This document shows, in pieces, positions 1 to 3,984 of a DNA stretch of 6,445 bases (positions are counted from its first letter, which is position 1; each line of letters begins with the position of its first letter). This DNA comes from Vulcanimicrobiota bacterium (GTDB lineage Bacteria; Vulcanimicrobiota; Vulcanimicrobiia; Vulcanimicrobiales; Vulcanimicrobiaceae), in NCBI GenBank assembly GCA_019233165.1, contig JAFAMS010000369.1, forward strand, positions 1 through 6,445, given 5' to 3'. The translations under genes were made by a program, and so were the position numbers. The notes below the pieces were generated by a model that was not told the DNA's origin, did not search any database, and saw only the letters and a list, made by a program, of their open reading frames with translations.

Positions 1-349
1 CGTCGGTCCGCATCGCCGCGACGAAGAGCCGGTCCTCGAGCACGCACGCGAACGCGTACCCAAAGAGCGGGAGCTGCGGCGCGCCCGGACGTTCCTCGTA
101 CGCCGGGAGCAGCAGCCGCGTGTATCCCGCCGGCAAGAGCGCCGAGAGCGCGGTCCTGCGCGCCGCGCTCCTTCCGTGCCGCAAAAGTGGGCTGCGCGCG
201 GGAAGCATCGCGGGGACCGTCCCCGGCGGAGCGGGGATCAATTCCTCGGGCAGGACGGCGCGCACGATCCCGCCGTCCGCGAGCGGCTCGCGCGTCGCAT
301 CGAAAAAGATCCGCCCGCGCGCGTCGGAGTACGCGAGCCCTACGTTCAC
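1..349 (-). CDS. Probable radical SAM protein, N-terminal fragment (3' end outside window)
   Basis: The frame opens with GTG at 349-347, overlapping the dapF stop as GTGA, and stays open to the window edge (about 116 codons). It begins VNVGLAYSDARGRIFFDATRE and contains PEELIPAPPGTVPAMLPAR near residues 35-55. A later segment reads LLLPAYEERPGAPQLPLFGY (about residues 80-100), followed by LEDRLFVAAMRTD at the edge. From memory, this layout (an 'LIPxPxG...LPxR' stretch, then a 'PAYExxPGAPxLPLFxY' stretch and a 'VAAxRxD' stretch) resembles the N-terminal region of a poorly characterised radical SAM family. The CxxxCxxC cluster motif would lie downstream, outside the window, so the assignment is not proven here. 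No signal peptide or membrane segment is visible. There is no Shine-Dalgarno sequence before the GTG, so translation is probably coupled to dapF. The substrate is unknown. That the frame is a real gene is much more certain than its name. Confidence 0.6.
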   Translation of the reverse strand, partial: MNVGLAYSDARGRIFFDATREPLADGGIVRAVLPEELIPAPPGTVPAMLPARSPLLRHGRSAARRTALSALLPAGYTRLLLPAYEERPGAPQLPLFGYAFACVLEDRLFVAAMRTD

Positions 350-1143
350 GCTACGACGAGGTCGCGCGCCCCCGTGTGCTCGACCGGGCCCGTCAACGAC
401 GCGTCTGTGCGGCCGTTCCAGGCGACGATCAGCGTACCGCCGGGAACGTGCACGGTGACGGGCGAGTGCACGCGGCCGGCGGCGATTGCCGCAGCGGCGC
501 TCGCGACGATCCCCGTCCCGCAGGCACGCGTCGCTCCGGCGCCGCGCTCCCAGTGGCGGACGCGGAGCGTCGAGCGATCGGCGACCTGCACGAAGTGGAC
601 GTTCGCGCCTTCGGGAAAGCTCGGATCGCGTTCGATCGCGGGGCCGAACGTCGCTACTTCGATCCGATCCGGATCGTCGACGAAGACGACCGCGTGCGGA
701 TTGCCGACCGAGACGGGGACGACGCGCCAGCGCCGGCCGGCCGCGCGAAGTTCCCGTTCGCGCTCGACGCTGGGAACCGGATGCCGCGTCTCGATCGCAT
801 ACGGTTCGCGCGAAACGAGGCGGGCGCCGATCGTGCCCCCACGCGTCTCGATCAGAAAACTATCGCCTTCCCCTCGCTCTTCGAGATAGCGCGCCACGCA
901 GCGGATGCCGTTGCCGCACATCTCGGCTTCCGTCCCGTCGGGATTGAACATTCGCATCCGCACGTCGGCCTCGGATTCGCCGCCGGTCGGCGGGAGAATG
1001 ACGAGCAAGCCATCGCTCTCTCCGGCGATCGCTCCGGCAATCGACGAGTACACAGCGTCCTCGTGCGACGCTTCGGCACGCACGTCGAGGAGCGCAAACC
1101 TATTTTCCGCCCCGTGCAAGAGCTCAACATGAACCGAATACAC
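346..1143 (-). CDS. dapF: Diaminopimelate epimerase
   Basis: This 265-residue protein is close to the usual 270-280 for the family. DapF is a cytoplasmic, cofactor-independent racemase that converts LL- to meso-diaminopimelate for lysine and peptidoglycan synthesis, using two cysteines as acid and base. Both are present: Cys76 in EMCGNGIRC and Cys208 in ERGAGATRACGTG. The substrate-contact stretch VGNPHAV (146-152) and the ER pair (199-200) before the second cysteine are also intact. The first motif, normally GxGNDF, reads GAENRF (11-16), keeping the Asn and Phe but replacing the Asp with Arg. The start is GTG at 1143-1141, 5 nt after the hfq stop; no other start in this frame fits the N-terminal motif. 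The only Shine-Dalgarno candidate is a weak GGG in the 3' arm of the 1151-1169 hairpin, so coupling to hfq is likely. Its stop overlaps the next gene's GTG. Confidence 0.96.
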   Translation of the reverse strand: MYSVHVELLHGAENRFALLDVRAEASHEDAVYSSIAGAIAGESDGLLVILPPTGGESEADVRMRMFNPDGTEAEMCGNGIRCVARYLEERGEGDSFLIETRGGTIGARLVSREPYAIETRHPVPSVERERELRAAGRRWRVVPVSVGNPHAVVFVDDPDRIEVATFGPAIERDPSFPEGANVHFVQVADRSTLRVRHWERGAGATRACGTGIVASAAAAIAAGRVHSPVTVHVPGGTLIVAWNGRTDASLTGPVEHTGARDLVVA

Positions 1144-1148
1144 GATTG

Positions 1149-1409
1149 CTAAGACCCGACCGGGGTCTTTTCTTCTTCACCCTGCAGCACGGGGGCGGCG
1201 AACGGCCCTTGCGGCGAGATCGTGGAGACCGCGTGCTTGTAGATGAGATGCGTCTTCCGTTCGTATTCCAAGACGATCGTGAACGGATCGAAGCCCTTCA
1301 CGACCCCGCGCAGCTGAAAGCCGTTCATCAAGTAGACGGTGACGGGAACGGCCTGCCGCTTCACTTCGGAAAGATATGCGTCTTGAAGCGGCTGAGGGCG
1401 CGCGTTCAT
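1149..1409 (-). CDS. hfq: RNA chaperone Hfq
   Basis: This 86-residue Sm-fold protein should form a hexameric ring that binds small RNAs and mRNAs. Conserved features are LQD at 8-10 (equivalent to E. coli Q8/D9), VPVTVYLMNG at 21-30 with Tyr26 (distal-face Y25), FDPF at 40-43 (F42 equivalent), and IYKHAVSTI around 56-64 with Lys58-His59 (the K56-H57 proximal U-binding pair). The rim patch, RRER in E. coli, reads KRQA (17-20), so some basic residues are lost. The C-terminal tail is short and acidic (GEEEKTPVGS). The start is ATG at 1409-1407, supported by a good Shine-Dalgarno sequence and by the family N-terminus. The same frame stays open far upstream, but that part runs through miaA in another frame and is not Hfq. 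It sits between miaA (35 nt upstream) and dapF (5 nt downstream), matching the common miaA-hfq pairing. Confidence 0.97.
   Translation of the reverse strand: MNARPQPLQDAYLSEVKRQAVPVTVYLMNGFQLRGVVKGFDPFTIVLEYERKTHLIYKHAVSTISPQGPFAAPVLQGEEEKTPVGS
1151..1169. other. Perfect hairpin across the hfq stop codon (antisense-oriented terminator or coupling element)
   Basis: AAGACCC at 1151-1157 pairs perfectly with GGGTCTT at 1163-1169 around a 5-nt loop. In the operon mRNA, the 3' arm ends on the first base of the hfq stop TAG and contains the only GGG upstream of dapF, and no U-tract follows. Read on the plus strand, the hairpin is followed by TTCTTCTTC, resembling an intrinsic terminator for antisense transcripts. 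The pairing is seen directly; both roles are inferred. Confidence 0.45.
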
Positions 1410-1415
1410 GGCAAG

Positions 1416-1420
1416 CCCTT
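1416..1420 (-). promoter_or_regulatory. Shine-Dalgarno sequence of hfq
   Basis: The mRNA reads AAGGG, then 6 nt, then the ATG of hfq. This is the only strong ribosome-binding site at any gene junction in the window, and it decides the hfq start. Confidence 0.8.
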
Positions 1421-1435
1421 CGGCTCCGGCGGCGC

Positions 1436-1444
1436 TATCCTTCT
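1436..1444 (-). promoter_or_regulatory. ARN-triplet stretch in the hfq leader (possible Hfq autoregulatory site)
   Basis: Directly after the miaA stop the mRNA reads AGA AGG AUA, three consecutive A-R-N triplets, the pattern bound by the distal face of many Hfq proteins. It lies 26 nt upstream of the hfq ATG. Hfq represses its own mRNA in E. coli, so self-binding is plausible, but three triplets are short and AGAAGG could also be a chance or secondary Shine-Dalgarno-like sequence. Confidence 0.25.
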
Positions 1445-2317
1445 TCACCAGCCGGGGAGCGTCCGAGCAAGCTGCTCGACGTCGTCGTAACGGGAAATCC
1501 GTACGAGCTCGGGCTCGGTGCGAAACCACGTCGCTTGTCGCTTTGCGTAGCGGCGCGTCGCGCGGTACAACTGCTCGCGCAGCTCGCCCCGCGTTGAGAA
1601 CCCGCGCGCGTACGCGAGCGCTTGCGGATACCCGACGGCATCTGCGGCGATCGCGTCGGCGCCGACCCGCTCGGCTTCCTCGACCAGGCCGGCCTCCAGC
1701 ATCCGGTCGACGCGCGCGCGGATCCGCTGCTCGAGCTCGACTTGCGGAATCTCCAAGTACGTTTTGACGAACGGGATTCCGGCGGTGCGCAGATTGCGCC
1801 GTTCGGTGTGACGCTCGCCGCCGAGTGCGGCCTCGAGCGCGCGTACGACCCGGTAGCGATCGGCGGGCTCGATCGCGCTCGCCCGCCGCGGATCGCGGGC
1901 GGCGAGCCACGCATGCAAGACGTCGGGCGGGTGGAGCTGCGCCTCGCGCGCGAGCCGAGCGCGCAAGGCTTCGTCGCGCGCGCCGCCGAGCGCGACGTCG
2001 CCGGCGAGCGCACGAAGATAGAACCCGGTCCCTCCGACGACGATGATCGGGAGGCTGGAGCGTTCGACGATCGCGAGCGCGTCGTCGACGAAGGCGGAGG
2101 CTGAGTAGCGCTCGTGCGGATCGAGGAAGCCGATCAAGTGATGGCGGACGGCGGCGAGCTGCGCCGCGTCCGGGGCGGCGGTTCCGATCGGCATCCCGCG
2201 ATAGATCTGACGCGAATCGGCGCCGACGATCTCCGCACCGAACCGCTCGGCGAGCGCGAGCGCGAGCGCGGTCTTCCCGGACGCGGTCGGACCCGCCAGA
2301 ATGAGTACGGAGCTCAG
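1445..2317 (-). CDS. miaA: tRNA dimethylallyltransferase
   Basis: MiaA transfers dimethylallyl from DMAPP to N6 of A37 in tRNAs that read UNN codons. The 290-residue frame (family about 300) has the P-loop GPTASGKT at 9-16, then ADSRQIYRGMPIGT (33-46) with the conserved Asp-Ser, then HHLIGFLDPHERYSA. IVVGGTGFYLRAL, DRYRVVRALE, VGYPQALAYARG and the C-terminal ATRRYAKRQATWFR are all standard family stretches. No ATG, GTG or TTG lies at the expected place. The best start is CTG at 2317-2315, which overlaps the mutL stop as CTGA, copies the 4-base overlap seen at two other junctions, and puts the P-loop at the normal distance. In-frame TTG codons lie about 20 or more codons upstream, inside mutL, and would add a non-family extension. 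There is no clear Shine-Dalgarno sequence, so coupling to mutL is likely. The gene identity is certain; the start is less so. Confidence 0.95.
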   Translation of the reverse strand: MSSVLILAGPTASGKTALALALAERFGAEIVGADSRQIYRGMPIGTAAPDAAQLAAVRHHLIGFLDPHERYSASAFVDDALAIVERSSLPIIVVGGTGFYLRALAGDVALGGARDEALRARLAREAQLHPPDVLHAWLAARDPRRASAIEPADRYRVVRALEAALGGERHTERRNLRTAGIPFVKTYLEIPQVELEQRIRARVDRMLEAGLVEEAERVGADAIAADAVGYPQALAYARGFSTRGELREQLYRATRRYAKRQATWFRTEPELVRISRYDDVEQLARTLPGW

Positions 2318-3984
2318 GTTCTTGCGAAGAGCCGGGCGATCGCTTCGGGTTCGAGACGCACGACCGTCGGACGGCCGTGCGGACAATGCATTGGGTTCCG
2401 GCAACTCTGAAGACGCGACGCAAGCGTCGTCATCTCGATCTCGGAGAGGCGGTCTCCCGCGCGAGCGACCGAGTGGCAGGCCAGCGACGCCCACACCCGT
2501 TCCTTATAGGAAAGCCCGCGACGATCGTCGTCCAAATCGCGGACGAACGCGGCGAGATCGAAGCGCCGCGACTCGTATCCGGCAGGCGTTGCGACGACGC
2601 GATACGCCCGCTCGCCGAACGCTTCGACCTCGAGCCCGCCCTGGCGCAGAATATCGAGGGCGTCGTCGAGCCGGTCGCCGAGCGCCGCATCGAGCTCGAC
2701 GACCGCCGGGACGAGGAGCGGTTCGGACGGATTGCTCGCCTGTGCGTTGCGTTCGATCGCTTCGTACGCGATCCGCTCGTGCGCCGCGTGCTGGTCGATT
2801 AAGACGAGCGCCGAGCCGTCGGTTGCAAGAATGTACGTCGCGTCGAGCTGCGCGACGACGCGCAGCCTCGGTTCGTCGCTCGGCGCGGCCTCCGGAGAAA
2901 ACAGCGACTGCGCCTGGGCGAGCGCTCCTCGAACCTGCGGCGGTGCAAATGAGATCGCGACGCCGCTCGAGACGAGTCGTTCCTGCGCGCCGGCGCGCAG
3001 CGTCGTCGCGAGCGAACCGCGCACCGTCTCGAACACCGCGCGGTCGTAGCGCAAGCGGACGTCGGTTTTCGTCGGATGGACGTTTGGATCGACGTGACTC
3101 GGCGGCAGAGAAAGAAAGATCACGCCGTACGGATGCCGCCCGCTCGTCGCGAACGTCGCATACGCCGCCGTCCAGGCACCCGAGAGCAACGTGCTGCGCA
3201 GAAGGCGGCCGTTCACGAAGAGGACCTGCAGGCGGCGGTCGGGCCGGTCGCTCGGCGGCGCGCTGATGAATCCGCTCACCCCGATCTCGTGGGCGCCGGG
3301 GGCCATCCGCAGCGGAACGAGTCCGGCAGCGTGCTTCGCGCCGAAGACGTGCGCGAGACGCGACCGCGTCGTCCCTTCGCCGCTTCCGCCGGGAAGGATC
3401 CAAACGTCGCGATCGTCGTGCGCGAGCGAGAACGTCACGTCGGCATACGCGAGAGAGAGCGTCGAAAGCCACGTCGAGATCCGCGCGAACTCGGCGCCCG
3501 CCGAGCGAAGGAACTCGCGGCGAACCGGAACGTTCGCAAAGAGGTCGCGCCCGAGCGCGCGCGTCCCGCGCGGAGCCGCGACCGGCTCGACTTCTCCGAC
3601 CGTTTCGCCGTGCGCTTCGAGGCGAACGCCGAGCTCGGCGCCGGCGACTCGCGTTTCGAGCGTCAAACGCGCGACGGCAGCGATGCTCGCTAATCCCTCG
3701 CCGCGAAATCCCAGCGTTTCGACCCGCTGTAAGTCGCCGGGGGATGAGAGCTTGCTGGTCGCGTGACGCCGAACTGCGAGCGAGAGCTCCTCCGGCGGGA
3801 TGCCCGCGCCGTCGTCGACGACTTCGATCTCTTCGAGTCCCCCGCCGCGGATGCGAACGGCGATCCGCGTCGCGCCGGCGTCGAGCGCGTTCTCGACGAG
3901 CTCTTTGACGACCGAAGACGGACGCTCGATCGCCTCGCCTGCAGCGATCTGACCGATCGTCTCTTCGTCGAGGAGCCGGATCAC
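2314..3984 (-). CDS. mutL: DNA mismatch repair protein MutL, endonuclease type
   Basis: MutL couples mismatch recognition by MutS to strand incision. The 556-residue protein has an N-terminal GHKL ATPase: IAAGEAIERPSSVVKELVEN (13-32, catalytic Glu28, Mg-binding Asn32), DDGAGI (57-62), GFRGEGL (92-98), GTRALGRDLFANVPVRREF (140-158) and the ATP-sensing Lys306 in NVHPTKTDVR. The C-terminal half carries the metal-binding nicking site: DQHAAHERIAYE (397-408, matching DQHA-x2-E-x4-E), ACH (502-504) and CPHGRP (534-539), so it should nick DNA itself without MutH. The clamp-binding position, usually Gln in a QxLxxP-like stretch, is Glu421 in EPLLVP. The linker (about 335-375) is short. It starts with GTG at 3984-3982, overlapping the mutS stop as GTGA; the N-terminus IRLLDEETIGQIAAGE supports this start. 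No Shine-Dalgarno sequence is visible. The stop overlaps the miaA CTG. Confidence 0.97.
   Translation of the reverse strand: MIRLLDEETIGQIAAGEAIERPSSVVKELVENALDAGATRIAVRIRGGGLEEIEVVDDGAGIPPEELSLAVRRHATSKLSSPGDLQRVETLGFRGEGLASIAAVARLTLETRVAGAELGVRLEAHGETVGEVEPVAAPRGTRALGRDLFANVPVRREFLRSAGAEFARISTWLSTLSLAYADVTFSLAHDDRDVWILPGGSGEGTTRSRLAHVFGAKHAAGLVPLRMAPGAHEIGVSGFISAPPSDRPDRRLQVLFVNGRLLRSTLLSGAWTAAYATFATSGRHPYGVIFLSLPPSHVDPNVHPTKTDVRLRYDRAVFETVRGSLATTLRAGAQERLVSSGVAISFAPPQVRGALAQAQSLFSPEAAPSDEPRLRVVAQLDATYILATDGSALVLIDQHAAHERIAYEAIERNAQASNPSEPLLVPAVVELDAALGDRLDDALDILRQGGLEVEAFGERAYRVVATPAGYESRRFDLAAFVRDLDDDRRGLSYKERVWASLACHSVARAGDRLSEIEMTTLASRLQSCRNPMHCPHGRPTVVRLEPEAIARLFART

Noticed and set aside
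187..1152. A 321-codon plus-strand open frame opposite dapF
   Set aside because: It is very rich in Arg and Ala and low in hydrophobic pattern, has no recognisable motif, and lies entirely opposite a clear dapF. Long antisense frames are expected in GC-rich coding DNA.
1410..2423. Long upstream extension of the hfq reading frame, giving a 424-residue protein
   Set aside because: The extension is an Arg-rich out-of-frame reading of miaA. The hfq ATG at 1409 with its Shine-Dalgarno sequence and the family N-terminus define the real gene.
2318..2494. N-terminal extension of miaA into mutL
   Set aside because: This stretch encodes conserved MutL C-terminal residues including CPHGRP in the other frame. 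The MiaA reading of it is not family-like.
2301..3266. A 321-codon plus-strand open frame opposite mutL
   Set aside because: Arg-rich shadow of the mutL coding sequence with no family features.
3076..3693. Plus-strand open frame opposite the mutL ATPase domain
   Set aside because: Low-complexity, charged translation, antisense to intact conserved MutL motifs.
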